Of a stretch of 64,000 bases of DNA, positions 47,672-56,737 are shown one piece after another. How positions within the stretch are numbered: the first letter of the stretch is position 1; every line of letters begins with the position of its first letter. Where the stretch lies: positions 1 through 64,000 of the forward strand of contig NZ_JAPFGP010000019.1 of assembly GCF_026241155.1 (NCBI RefSeq). The letters are read 5' to 3'. The notes below the pieces were generated by a model, which saw only the letters and a list, made by a program, of their open reading frames with translations, ran no database searches and was not told where the DNA came from. The DNA is from Paucibacter sp. PLA-PC-4. Its GTDB lineage: Bacteria > Pseudomonadota > Gammaproteobacteria > Burkholderiales > Burkholderiaceae_C. Position numbers and translations under genes: made by a program.

Positions 47672-47698
47672 AAAAAGCCGGCGATCGGAGCGATCGCC
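47672..47698 (-). terminator. Rho-independent terminator after the TonB-receptor gene
   Basis: On the minus strand GGCGATC and GATCGCC form a 7-bp stem with a 5-base loop (47680-47698), followed by GGCTTTTTCTCC, with a T5 run at 47672-47676. It stands 19 bases after the TonB-receptor stop and 48 bases before the isopeptidase start. Confidence 0.7.
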
Positions 47699-47716
47699 AA
47701 GGTCAGCGCGTGCGCG

Positions 47717-50700
47717 CTACCAGCTCAGCGACAGGCGCAGCGTGATGTAGCGCCCGCGCCAGTCAGCCTGGGTGACGTCGTAGTAAGGCAAGGTGCTCAC
47801 GTACTCGGGCTGCCGGTCGGCGACATTGGCGATCGCCAGGGACACGCGCGCGTCATTGACGCTGGGCAGGCCGAGACCGAAGCGTTTGAGGTCGAGCGAG
47901 GCTGCCAGATCGTGCACCCAGTAGTTGCCCAGTGCATGCCCGCTCGGCGCAACGTCCTTGTAAGACCCCAGATAGCGGCTGGTCATGCCCAGACTCCAGG
48001 CGCCTTGCTCGACACCGGCCTGGAGCCGGCCTTTCCACTTGGGCGCCCAATAGTCGACCGCACGCAGACTCAGGCGCTCCGCCACCGCCGACCCGGGCGC
48101 CAGTGCGACGTCGTACTTGGTGCTGCGGGTGGCGCTGGCCGATGCTGTCCACTTCGCGCCCGCCGTCTTCCAGGCATGCGATATCTCCATATCAAGCCCG
48201 GCGGTGTCCACCTTGCCGTAGTTCACCTCGGCGTAGAGCACGCGCGTGATCGGACCTGGCTCGCCCCCGACCGCCGGCCCACGAATGACAAAGCCGGGGA
48301 ATAGTGCCTCGTTGTCCACCGCCGTCTGCGGCCACAGCAGCGCGATCAGGCCATTGATCTTCACCTGCCAGGCGGTCAGACCCAGCCGGGTGCCCGCGGC
48401 GGACTCGGGCTCCCACACCAGGCCAAGCGACGTGGCCTTGCCCTTCTCTGGAGTCAGGTCTGCATTCGTCGTGCGCAAGACCTCGCCGCCAAGGACCGGC
48501 GCATTGCCTCGCCGAGGGTCTCTGAGTGAATACGCCTCGGAGGTCAGCGACACGTCGTTGACATGGGTCTGCAACAGCGTCGGCGGCTTGAAGGATGTGG
48601 CCGTGGAAGCGCGCAGCAGGCTGGTGCGCGTGGGACGGAACTCCAGACCTGCTTGATAGGTGTTGGCACTTCCGAAGTCGCTGTAGCTGTCGCGTCGCGC
48701 AGCGACCGTGAGTGCGGCCAGATCCCTGGCAGGGCCGGCGTCGGCGCTCGTTCGCCACAGCGGCACCCGCGCCTCGCCATAGACCGCGCTGTTCGTACGG
48801 CGACCTCCCACGCTAGTGCCGCCCCGGATGGCGGACAGAAAGCGGTCGCGCGCCGTTTCTGCGCCGACGATGACATCGACGCTACCGGCGGGCAAGGTCA
48901 GCGCCGAGCCCCGGACCAACACACTGGCCTGGTCCTTGCGACCGTGCCCGTCCCGGTTCGAGTCCGTCCAGATGGCGCGCAGCACCTCCTCGCTGGCCGC
49001 GCGGCCGGTGGTAAAGGGATTGAGTGCGGTTGCGGGATTTGACGACGCGAGCGCCGCTGTGCGCGCCGCCACATTCGCGGTGGTGTTTGACAGGGTGTTG
49101 ACACCGTCATCCCGCGTCGTCGAGACATTCGCCTCAAGCTCCCATCCCGACACCACCTCGCCGCGCACGCCGAGCAGCAGACGTTTGAAGTCGGTCTCGC
49201 GATGCAAGGTCTCCGCGCCGTTGTCCAGCCCGAGCCGTCCGCTGACGCGTACTGCGACACCGAAGGGGTTGTAGGCGTTGGTGGCCGGCACCAGCACGTT
49301 GCTGAGCAAGATGCCGGTCTGCTCGGCATGAAGTTCTTCCCGTGCCAGGGTCAGTTCGCCAAACACCGACCAAATTGGCCCGAGACGGCGCTCAAAACCA
49401 GCATGCAGGCCATAGGTCTCGTAGCCATGCACCAAGGCGCTGCCATTGCCATTGGCCATCGAATTGCACAGATTCGCCTGACCTGCAGTGGTTGCGAAGT
49501 TCGCAACGGTCAGCGGCTGCCCGCCTGGAGCCGAGGGGATGCCGGCGAAGCTGGCGTTCAACCCAGGCAAGTTCGCAGCCGTGGCGCTGCTCACGGTGCC
49601 CGGCGTGCAATTCCGCGAACGGGCATCAACGCCCCCAAAGCGTCGGTAGTCCGCGTCCAAAAAGTAGCCGCGTTCGGACATCAGCAGCGGCGTGGCCTTG
49701 CGATAAGAACCCAGCACCAAGAAGGAGCCCGCCTCATCAGAGCCGCCCGTCCCCAGCGACATGCTGCCATCACCCACCCCTGTGGCAGAACCCAGTCGGG
49801 CATCCAACACAAAGCCATCGATCTTCTTCTTCAGAATGATGTTGACCACGCCGGCCAGCGCATCACCGCCATAGACGGCAGAGGATCCGACCGGCACGAT
49901 CTCAACGCGCTCCACGGCCGCCATCGGGATCAGGCTGAGATTGAAGAAATTGGCCTGCGACGCGCCCGCCGCCTGCACTCTGCGGCCGTTCACCAGTACC
50001 AGCGTCGATCCGAGCGGCAAGCCGCGCAACTGCACCGAGCCCTGCCCATTCGTCTGACTCGAACCGCCCTCCCCCGGGTTCATCGAGACCTCGTTGAGAC
50101 CGCTCAGAAAGCGGTCGAGCGTCGGTTGACCACTGCGCTCGATGTCGGCCCGGGTATAGACATTCACCGGGGTCGGACCATCCGCCTGGATGCGCTTGAG
50201 CCGGGATCCGGTGACCTCCACCCGGGTGAGGGATACGGGCACTTGCGCCTCTTCGCCGACCACCGCACCGCCCCCGGGGGTGGACGCCTGAGCGAGCACG
50301 GCAACAGGCGCTGCACCCGAATCCACGCCGCGTACCGGCCTGACGGAAGGTGGCCGGGGCGCAGAGGCAGGCTGGCCCCTGCCTGCCCGTATCACGATCG
50401 GACCGTCCGGCATGACGGTCAGCACGAGGTCGGAACCCTCCAAGGCCTGCGACACGGCCTCCTCCGCGGTCAGCTGTCCCGATACCGCGCGAGCACTTCG
50501 CGCGCCGACCTTGTCGGGATCAAAGATCACCGAGACACCGGTTTGCCGGGCAATGGCGCGCAAGGACTCTGCCAAAGGCTGCGACGGTTGGTCGATGCGA
50601 TGACGCGCTGCCTTGACGGCATCGGCGGCACAGGCCAGGCCGCAACTCAGGACCAAGGCGATGACCGTGCTATCCCGAAAGTGACTGCGACGCGCTACCG

Positions 50701-50725
50701 CGCCAAGGAGAATCTTGCGAAACAT
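47717..50725 (-). CDS. TonB-dependent transducer-type receptor for the lasso peptide
   Basis: 1002 residues. Signal peptide about 1-34; STN signalling domain about 45-112 (LAESLRAIARQTGVSVIFDPDKV, SQALEGSDLVL); a linker; plug domain with a TonB-box-like start (QVPVSLTRVEVTGSR) and the motif QTNGQGSVQLRGLPLGSTLVLVNGRRV; then a beta-barrel ending LRLSLSW with a terminal aromatic residue. The STN domain marks receptors that signal through FecR to an ECF sigma factor, both encoded just upstream. It probably imports the lasso peptide across the outer membrane. Confidence 0.9.
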   Translation of the reverse strand: MFRKILLGAVARRSHFRDSTVIALVLSCGLACAADAVKAARHRIDQPSQPLAESLRAIARQTGVSVIFDPDKVGARSARAVSGQLTAEEAVSQALEGSDLVLTVMPDGPIVIRAGRGQPASAPRPPSVRPVRGVDSGAAPVAVLAQASTPGGGAVVGEEAQVPVSLTRVEVTGSRLKRIQADGPTPVNVYTRADIERSGQPTLDRFLSGLNEVSMNPGEGGSSQTNGQGSVQLRGLPLGSTLVLVNGRRVQAAGASQANFFNLSLIPMAAVERVEIVPVGSSAVYGGDALAGVVNIILKKKIDGFVLDARLGSATGVGDGSMSLGTGGSDEAGSFLVLGSYRKATPLLMSERGYFLDADYRRFGGVDARSRNCTPGTVSSATAANLPGLNASFAGIPSAPGGQPLTVANFATTAGQANLCNSMANGNGSALVHGYETYGLHAGFERRLGPIWSVFGELTLAREELHAEQTGILLSNVLVPATNAYNPFGVAVRVSGRLGLDNGAETLHRETDFKRLLLGVRGEVVSGWELEANVSTTRDDGVNTLSNTTANVAARTAALASSNPATALNPFTTGRAASEEVLRAIWTDSNRDGHGRKDQASVLVRGSALTLPAGSVDVIVGAETARDRFLSAIRGGTSVGGRRTNSAVYGEARVPLWRTSADAGPARDLAALTVAARRDSYSDFGSANTYQAGLEFRPTRTSLLRASTATSFKPPTLLQTHVNDVSLTSEAYSLRDPRRGNAPVLGGEVLRTTNADLTPEKGKATSLGLVWEPESAAGTRLGLTAWQVKINGLIALLWPQTAVDNEALFPGFVIRGPAVGGEPGPITRVLYAEVNYGKVDTAGLDMEISHAWKTAGAKWTASASATRSTKYDVALAPGSAVAERLSLRAVDYWAPKWKGRLQAGVEQGAWSLGMTSRYLGSYKDVAPSGHALGNYWVHDLAASLDLKRFGLGLPSVNDARVSLAIANVADRQPEYVSTLPYYDVTQADWRGRYITLRLSLSW

Positions 50726-50796
50726 TCTTGCCTCTGTCTTGTTGTAGGGGATAACAAGATGACGAGGGCACCGAACAGTTTCCGTCAGGGCTAGTC

Positions 50797-51885
50797 CTAC
50801 TGCGAGATTGCCAGCTCCAGACGTCCCGCACGCTCGCGAAGCTCCAGTCCATGCAGCGCAGCCACAGCGCGGGCGAAGCCAGGGCTGTCACTGGTCTGGT
50901 ACAGACCGCTCACGCGAAGCGTGGACGCATCGCCGATCAACACCATCGGTGTGCGCGTGTAGCGGTTCATCTCGCTCACCGCCTGCGGCAACGAGATATT
51001 GTCGAACACGACTTCGCCGCGTTTCCATGCAAGCAACTGTTCGAGCTGAGGTCGCTGCAGATGCTCAATCGCTGGCACCGTCTGGGCGCTGGGCTGGCTC
51101 CGACGCGTCGCCAGCACCAGGCGCTCACCGGGCTTCATCAGCCGCGCCTTCGAAGCGTCCCGCTGGCCGGCGTCACCGGAGACCGGGCGCACGCCAATCT
51201 GCCCTTCTATCAGGGTCACGGTCAGCGGCTCATCGCGGCGATCCGTGCTGCGGCCAGGCAGTCGAACCGCAAAGATGGTGCCAATGGCCAGTACCTCGCT
51301 GTCAGCCGCTCGCACCACGAAAGGTCGATAAGCATCCTTGGCGACTTCAAAGACAACTTCGCCGCCCTCGACGCGCACGGATCTGCGCTCAGCATTGAGC
51401 TCCACACGGACCTGGGTGTCGGTATTGAGCGACAGGCGCGAGCCGTCCTCCAGCAAAACCAGCTGTTGTTCGCCGACCTTGGTGGCATAGACCTCCACAG
51501 CCCACCAGCGATGGGCCGCGAACGCCGCGACAGCAATCACAAGGGCGAGCAGGCCCAGCAGCGGCCAGCGCATGCGCGCCCACCAGCGCTCGCCCGCGAG
51601 GGCCGCATTCAACGACCGGGCTGCTGCGCCGGCGTAGACGTCGGCAGCACTGACGCCCGCCACCTCTTGCCAGACATCGGTGCACTTCTCGAAGGCGTGG
51701 CGGTGAGCCGCAGAACGCGACAGCCACTCGCGCAGCGCCCGCTCCATCTCTGGCGACCGGCCGGGACCATGAAGGCGAGCGATCCAGGTCGCCGCCTCGG
51801 CGGCGATCTTGCGCGTCACGACCGGGGTTGGGCCGCTGTCCCGGCCCGGCAGCCCGTCCCGGCCGTTCATGCCGTCGCCAGCCAT
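50797..51885 (-). CDS. FecR-family anti-sigma regulator
   Basis: 362 residues. N-terminal cytoplasmic anti-sigma part (ATWIARLHGPGRSPEMERALREWLSRSAAHRHAF), one membrane span at about 98-118 (LLGLLALVIAVAAF), and a periplasmic FecR domain (LLEDGSRLSLNTDTQVRVEL, VRVEGGEVVFEVAKDAYRPF, IGTIFAVRL). The C-terminus has an STN-like segment (ISLPQAVSEMNRYTRTPMVL). It passes the TonB-receptor signal to the sigma factor encoded 1 base upstream. Confidence 0.9.
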   Translation of the reverse strand: MAGDGMNGRDGLPGRDSGPTPVVTRKIAAEAATWIARLHGPGRSPEMERALREWLSRSAAHRHAFEKCTDVWQEVAGVSAADVYAGAAARSLNAALAGERWWARMRWPLLGLLALVIAVAAFAAHRWWAVEVYATKVGEQQLVLLEDGSRLSLNTDTQVRVELNAERRSVRVEGGEVVFEVAKDAYRPFVVRAADSEVLAIGTIFAVRLPGRSTDRRDEPLTVTLIEGQIGVRPVSGDAGQRDASKARLMKPGERLVLATRRSQPSAQTVPAIEHLQRPQLEQLLAWKRGEVVFDNISLPQAVSEMNRYTRTPMVLIGDASTLRVSGLYQTSDSPGFARAVAALHGLELRERAGRLELAISQ

Positions 51886-51886
51886 G

Positions 51887-52387
51887 TCACCACCCCTCCA
51901 TCCCCTGCATCACCGCGATCGTCGCTTTGGCGACATGCTTTTCGACTGCACTGACGCTCATGCCGAAGCGCCGTGCGATCTCCTGATAGCGCAAGCCTTC
52001 CATGCGGTGCGCCAAGTAGATCCTGCGGGTCAGCTCGCTGACATCGACCAGACTCTCGGCAAGTCGCGCCAGGCGCTCTTTGGCCAGCACGGTGGCCTCC
52101 GTCGTGGGCGCGGAATCGGCCTGCAGCAGATCATCGAGCGTCATGTCCTCCAGCAGCACCGGCTCGCCACGAGTTCGCTGCATGCGGTAGGCATCGATTC
52201 CCAGGTTCAGGGCGGTGCGCATCAGAAATGCATCGGGCTTGGCCACCGTGTGATCAAGCTCGTAGCAGATGAGCTTGAGGTAGGCCTCCTGAGCCAGATC
52301 ATCGGCATCATCGCTGGTGAAACCCCGATGCATCAGAGCGGACTTCACTCGTGAGAACACGGCTCGCAAATCCTTGACCGTTGCCAT
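51887..52387 (-). CDS. ECF sigma factor (FecI-like)
   Basis: 166 residues. Region 2: RGFTSDDADDLAQEAYLKLI and AKPDAFLMRTALNLGIDAYR; region 4: LTRRIYLAHRMEGLRYQEIARRFGMSVSAVEKHVAKATIAVMQ. Start at ATG 52385-52387; an ATG 12 bases upstream is also in frame. Forms an operon with fecR and the TonB receptor, and should switch on receptor and perhaps isopeptidase genes when the lasso peptide binds. Confidence 0.9.
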   Translation of the reverse strand: MATVKDLRAVFSRVKSALMHRGFTSDDADDLAQEAYLKLICYELDHTVAKPDAFLMRTALNLGIDAYRMQRTRGEPVLLEDMTLDDLLQADSAPTTEATVLAKERLARLAESLVDVSELTRRIYLAHRMEGLRYQEIARRFGMSVSAVEKHVAKATIAVMQGMEGW

Positions 52388-52813
52388 GGCGCCCCCCATC
52401 CCAGCGCCAAGGCCTCCGGCGCTGATCTGCGCAATCTTAGGACGGTAATCCCTTGCGAGAAACCCCCGGGGACGCCGGCAAAAGGAAGCCCCCCCCTGAA
52501 AGCCGAACGAATACGACCACCTTCGCCGCCCGTCGCGCCCCGTCAATCCGGGCGCCCCGGGCGACCTGGCGCAGTTCCGGATCCAGGCCCCGGCCTCGAC
52601 GTCAGGCGACGTTTCCCTGGGGACAGCCTCGCCATCGCTGCAGACGAATGCCGCGCCGAGCGCAGCAACAAGGTCACCGACAAAGTGCCGAACGATGAAT
52701 TTCAACGCCACATCGACTCTTGAATTCACGCGCGGACATCTCCACCATTGCGTGCGCGCAAAACGCAGCCATCGCACTGCGTCAGAGATTTCATGAATTC
52801 CAGGGAGCACATC
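52388..52813. other. Intergenic region upstream of the sigma-fecR-receptor operon
   Basis: About 425 bases with no supported gene. It contains the start regions of the sigma factor operon (minus) and the short gene at 52814 (plus). No clear promoter consensus is visible to me. Confidence 0.5.
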
Positions 52814-53230
52814 ATGACGCAAAGACGCGCCAACAGCACTGCGTCAACTGCTGGAGAAGGTACAGCAGCCACACGGCCGGGACTGCGAGATCACGCAGCC
52901 CCCCACAAGCTGCAGCTGGTCGCCGTGGGCCTGGGGGTCGCGGCAAGCCGCACGCGCCGCCTCCGTGGCAACGCCCATGCCCAGTGCTGGGCCTTGCTCG
53001 TCACGCGCGAACAGTTCGACGCGTTCTTAGCCAGCGATCCGCTTCGCTTCGAGGATCCCGTGCGCTTCGCCCAGCTCAGCAAGGAGTTCGCCCATGCCTT
53101 CGACAACCACGAGTCGCATGACGCTGCGGGAGCGAGCGAGTACGCCGGACTACCCAGCCCAGGCCCTGCAAGCGATCTTACAGATCCCCACAGCGACGGA
53201 CCCCTCCGAACTCCTGGTCAGACTTGTTAA
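52814..53230 (+). CDS. Small hypothetical protein overlapping a LuxR-type gene
   Basis: 138 residues if read to its stop. Only the part up to about residue 100 looks natural (HAQCWALLVTREQFDAFLAS, DPLRFEDPVRFAQLSKEFAHAF). The last ~40 residues are encoded inside the following gene in another frame, an unusually long overlap (137 bases), so an indel may have removed the true stop. AGGGAG lies just upstream of the ATG. I do not recognise a family. Confidence 0.4.
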   Translation: MTQRRANSTASTAGEGTAATRPGLRDHAAPHKLQLVAVGLGVAASRTRRLRGNAHAQCWALLVTREQFDAFLASDPLRFEDPVRFAQLSKEFAHAFDNHESHDAAGASEYAGLPSPGPASDLTDPHSDGPLRTPGQTC

Positions 53231-53882
53231 AGCCACATCGGCCATCGGCGCGAGCGCGAGCGTCTACACCGCCACCATTCCCGAGGGCAACCATGAGCCC
53301 TCCTCCTACCTGTGCCTCTTCGCCTGCGACTGGCACTACGCCGATGCACAAGAGGGACTCGGGCAGATTCTCTCGCACCCCTGGTTCCGATTCGCCCGCA
53401 CACACACGTCACCCGGCACCCAGCGCCAAGTCAGAGTGCTGGCGTGGGAAGACGAGAAGGCGATCAACCTGGCCCACCAGTACGGCTTTCGCTCCTGCTT
53501 CATCGTGCCGACGTCGGCCGGGCCCAACCCCGAGCGCATCGAGATGCTTTGTATCGGCAGCGAGGAAGCGGACGACTTCGAAGGCCCCGACGCCCGGATC
53601 GTTCGCACGCTCGCCCGCTCACTGGCGGCCGAACTGCACGACTGGCTGACCTGCTACCTCCAGCAGCGCCTGCTCGAAGCCGCAAAGCTCAAGGACGAGG
53701 ACGTGGACCTGCTCGCCATGCAATGGCAAGGCCTCAACACCAAGCAGATCGCGCAGCAGACCGGCATGAGCGTCGGCTGTGTCAACTCGCGTTTTCAGCG
53801 CATCAACACCCGGCTGCACTGCGCAGACAGAAGGGAATCCGCAGCCCGGGCCGCCGCTTACGGGCTGTTGGAGTTGACTTAG
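53094..53882 (+). CDS. LuxR-family regulator with autoinducer-binding-like domain
   Basis: 262 residues. The N-terminal ~170 residues match the autoinducer-binding-like fold (HYADAQEGLGQILSHPWFRFA, FRSCFIVPTSAGPNPERIEMLCIGSE). The C-terminal DNA-binding part is LLAMQWQGLNTKQIAQQTGMSVGCVNSRFQRINTRL, a GerE-type helix-turn-helix. No cognate LuxI synthase is seen, so it may be an orphan receptor. The start could instead be the ATG at 53118. It lies beside the lasso-sensing operon but on the other strand. Confidence 0.78.
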   Translation: MPSTTTSRMTLRERASTPDYPAQALQAILQIPTATDPSELLVRLVKATSAIGASASVYTATIPEGNHEPSSYLCLFACDWHYADAQEGLGQILSHPWFRFARTHTSPGTQRQVRVLAWEDEKAINLAHQYGFRSCFIVPTSAGPNPERIEMLCIGSEEADDFEGPDARIVRTLARSLAAELHDWLTCYLQQRLLEAAKLKDEDVDLLAMQWQGLNTKQIAQQTGMSVGCVNSRFQRINTRLHCADRRESAARAAAYGLLELT

Positions 53883-54153
53883 CCGCAGCAGCTCAACCCG
53901 GCGCCCAAGAGACCAATAGAGCGACCCCGACGGGCATCTCCTGTGTCGCCGAGCTTCGGGCATCGAGCGATGCCGCGCAAGCAAGCGCCACTTGCGCAGA
54001 TCTGGATCGCAAGGGTTGAGCCACCTGGTGGTGCAGCCGACAGAAACTGGCGTTCGCACCTCATTTATCCGTGTCTGTCGCAAACCAGGGATCAACGCCG
54101 ACCCTCTTTGCTAACCTCGCGCCCTCCATTGAATCACTGTAGGAACGCACGCT

Positions 54154-55095
54154 ATGCGTATGTCCTGGATGGCCGGCCCTGTTGCCGCGTGCTTGCTTGC
54201 CTGCGGCGGAGGCGGTGATGGCGGCGCTGTGCCGCCGCCGACAAAGGTCGACTTCGATCTCGTGTTCGACAACGAGGCAAGCGATGGCAGCCGCAGCTTG
54301 AAGAGGGCCGCTCTTGACGGGTCGGCGGTCGCATCCGTGCCCAATGCCATCAACGCAGTGCGGCCGCATGCGCGAGCCGATGGTCGCGCGCTGGTCTACA
54401 CCTCGTTCAGCACCGATCCGCTGCAGGTGCCGACTCTGATGTTGCTCGCAGACTTCTCGCGCGCAGCCACTGTACTGTCCAGCAGGGCCGACGTGTATGA
54501 GCGCGAGGCGGTTTTCTCGCCCGATGGACGTCGTGTCGCCTTTGTCTCCCAGCGGGACGAACCCCAGGGCTCCGACGTTTTTGTCGCCACGCTCAATGGC
54601 GAGCGGATGGAGGACGTGCGCAATCTGACGCCGAGCGCTTCGGGTGCTGTCAGCCTTGACGTGACGCCGGCATGGTCGCCCGATGGCAGCCAGATCGCCT
54701 TCGCGTCAAACCGCGATGGCAGTGACTTCAAGCTCTGGGTCATGCATGCCGACGGCAGCCAGGTGCGCCAACTGACCACTGCTGGGGCCTACGCCGACGT
54801 GTTCCCCACGTGGTCGCCCGACGGCAAACTGATCGCCTTCCAACGGCGCAGCGGTGACCGCTACCGCATCGGTTTCCTGCCCGCCACGGGTGGCTCGCCT
54901 GCGTTCTTTGAATTCGACGACAACGCCTATGCACCTGCTTGGTCGCCAGACGGCCAGCGCATTGCCTTCGTGGGCCGTGTGGGCGGCGAGTACGACATCC
55001 ACTGGCGGGACGCAAGCGGCTCTGGCCCGATCACCCGCATCGCCAATCCCGGGGCGGACCGCAACCCAAGCTGGATCAAGCGCGCCGCGTCCTGA
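54154..55095 (+). CDS. Lipoprotein with TolB-like beta-propeller repeats
   Basis: 313 residues. Lipobox LLAC places the lipidated Cys at 17, followed by a Gly-rich spacer. Four WD40-like (PD40) blades carry the motif SPDG: FSPDGRRVAF, WSPDGSQIAF, WSPDGKLIAF, WSPDGQRIAF. Similar to the propeller part of TolB but without the TolB N-terminal domain and not next to tol genes. Function unknown; probably an outer-membrane-anchored binding protein. Confidence 0.8.
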   Translation: MRMSWMAGPVAACLLACGGGGDGGAVPPPTKVDFDLVFDNEASDGSRSLKRAALDGSAVASVPNAINAVRPHARADGRALVYTSFSTDPLQVPTLMLLADFSRAATVLSSRADVYEREAVFSPDGRRVAFVSQRDEPQGSDVFVATLNGERMEDVRNLTPSASGAVSLDVTPAWSPDGSQIAFASNRDGSDFKLWVMHADGSQVRQLTTAGAYADVFPTWSPDGKLIAFQRRSGDRYRIGFLPATGGSPAFFEFDDNAYAPAWSPDGQRIAFVGRVGGEYDIHWRDASGSGPITRIANPGADRNPSWIKRAAS

Positions 55096-55560
55096 GCGGC
55101 AAAGTGCCGCCGCCTTCCCCTTGTCTCTGGACAAAGCACATCACCCGCTTGGCCGCAACGCGGCAACACGATGCGTGCGAGGAGGCAAAGCCGATGCAGA
55201 TGGCGCTGAAACACGACGTGAAGGCAAGCCCCATGGCACACCGCGGCGACGCACCCCGCGCCCGCATCGTCGCCCTGACCGTGGTCGCTGATCGCGATAT
55301 CGAAGACGCCGAAATCGGGTGGCTCGAGCCTTGTCGTGCCTTGTCGTGAATGAGCGGCTGGGCCCTGCGCGGCAGGCGTCACACGCAATGCTGGGCGCGC
55401 CTGCGAGGACTTGCCTTTGAGCAAGCAGCTGCAATAGACCGGCAGCGGCATGGGCTGTGCGCAAGCAGGTCAGGCCGCCCTCGCCAGCGGCTCAAGCAGC
55501 CTGACCGGGGCTAAAAGAAACCGACTCAGGAGAGCCGGTCATTGGCGGGGAGCCGCTGCC
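55096..55560. other. Intergenic stretch between lipoprotein and RNA-binding protein genes
   Basis: No supported gene on either strand and no obvious terminator. It contains the sequence CCGGTCATTGGC (55535-55546) also found at 1759-1770, a weak hint of a dispersed short element. Confidence 0.4.
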
Positions 55561-55911
55561 TCAGTAGCGACCACCACCGTAGCCGCCCGTGCCGTAGCCG
55601 ATATCCGAACGCTTGGCTGCGGTGTACCCACCTGCGCCGTAGCCGTTCGAATCCGTGTTTGCTTCGCGGGGGCGGGCCAGACTCACGACGATCGAGCGTC
55701 CATCCACGGACATGCCGTGCAGGGCTGCGATAGCCGCCTGGGCAGCTTCGGCAGAAGCCATTTCCACAAACCCAAAGCCCTTGGACGTGCCGGTTTCGCG
55801 GTCCATCATGACTTTGGCAGAGGAGACGCTACCGAACTCGGCAAAGTTGCTCTTCAGGCTGGAATCGGTCACAGAGTAGGGCAGGTTACCCACGTAGATT
55901 TTGCTGCTCAT
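55561..55911 (-). CDS. RRM-type RNA-binding protein, glycine-rich
   Basis: 116 residues. One RNA recognition motif: RNP2 IYVGNL (5-10) and RNP1 KGFGFVEM (44-51), then a Gly/Tyr-rich tail (GYGAGGYTAAKRSDIGYGTGGYGGGRY). Bacterial proteins of this type act as RNA chaperones, often under cold shock. It is the second gene after the small gene at 56023-56232 on the same strand. Confidence 0.93.
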   Translation of the reverse strand: MSSKIYVGNLPYSVTDSSLKSNFAEFGSVSSAKVMMDRETGTSKGFGFVEMASAEAAQAAIAALHGMSVDGRSIVVSLARPREANTDSNGYGAGGYTAAKRSDIGYGTGGYGGGRY

Positions 55912-56022
55912 GGACGAGCCTTTCTTAGTACTGGCGCACCGTCAGGATGCGAATCTCGAATCTGCGAATGGGGAATACGCAGGGAGTCGGACGTTTGGAC
56001 AGGATCTGGCGGGACCAAATCG

Positions 56023-56232
56023 TCAGCAGACAGGGGGGTGCGGCATGCTTGCCTGCAGCCAGCCCTGAGTGACAGCGAACAACCGAGCCGCGTCGTGCGA
56101 GGCGAAGGTTGTTTCGAAGCGGAACACACGGCGGTGAGCACCGTTGTCCTGAGCACGGCGAACCGAAAAAGAGGCGCGAAAGCGGCCACAGTCGGTCGGG
56201 TGTGTCGCGGGCGAGACGACGTACTTGCCCAT
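56023..56232 (-). CDS. Conserved small hypothetical protein upstream of the RRM gene
   Basis: 69 residues, MGKYVVSPATHPTDCGRFRASFSV through RRVFRFETTFASHDAARLFAVTQGWLQ. Short proteins with this RVFRFETxFxxHDAA pattern are common in Burkholderiales, function unknown. The ATG at 56230-56232 is preferred to a TTG 30 bases upstream. It precedes the RRM gene by 111 bases and probably shares its transcript. Confidence 0.65.
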   Translation of the reverse strand: MGKYVVSPATHPTDCGRFRASFSVRRAQDNGAHRRVFRFETTFASHDAARLFAVTQGWLQASMPHPPVC

Positions 56233-56262
56233 GGGAATGGCGTTGTTTGAAATGTTCTTCAA

Positions 56263-56737
56263 TCAAAATTGCAGGCTTGAATCGCCTGACGGGAGCATTC
56301 TTGAACTCGGTGCCGCGGCTGCCGCACCAGACAAAAATGCACGGGTCACAATCAGCTTCCGGTCGGCGTTGATCGCCAATCGAAGAAGGCAGGTTGCACG
56401 TGCCCTATTATACCGTTTCAAGCCTATTGAACGGAATTTATATTCCCCCAGGTATTGAAGCAGCCATTGCAGTGGGGTTTCCCGACGGCGCTCGCAAGAG
56501 TTCCGCTGCGCAAGCCCGGCGAGAGGACGCCGCCGCCCGGCGCGCGCGAGCCCATGTCGCCGAGCAGCGTTTTGCTGACGCAGGGCTGCTTGGCCGTGCT
56601 GCTGGCCCGAAAGGCGGCGATCTTCGTCCGTCAGTTCGGGACCGTCGCACCTGGGTGCTGCGAATCTGCAGCGTCTGCTGTGCTTGGGGACCTGTCGCCG
56701 GGTTCACTGCGGTGTTTCGCCCGAGGCGATGCAGGCG
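56263..56737. other. Leader and promoter region between RRM operon and phosphatase gene
   Basis: No supported gene. The lower half (56263-56440) is AT-rich and probably forms the leader and promoter for the minus-strand genes. The upper half lies after the stop of the phosphatase gene; no terminator stands out. Confidence 0.45.
56407..56436 (-). promoter_or_regulatory. Sigma-70-type promoter candidate for the small gene/RRM operon
   Basis: On the minus strand a perfect -10 box TATAAT (56407-56412) stands in a locally AT-rich patch within GC-rich DNA, with a weak -35 (TTCCGT) about 18 bases upstream. Transcription from here would give a leader of about 165 bases before the ATG at 56232, reminiscent of long cold-shock leaders. 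Confidence 0.55.
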
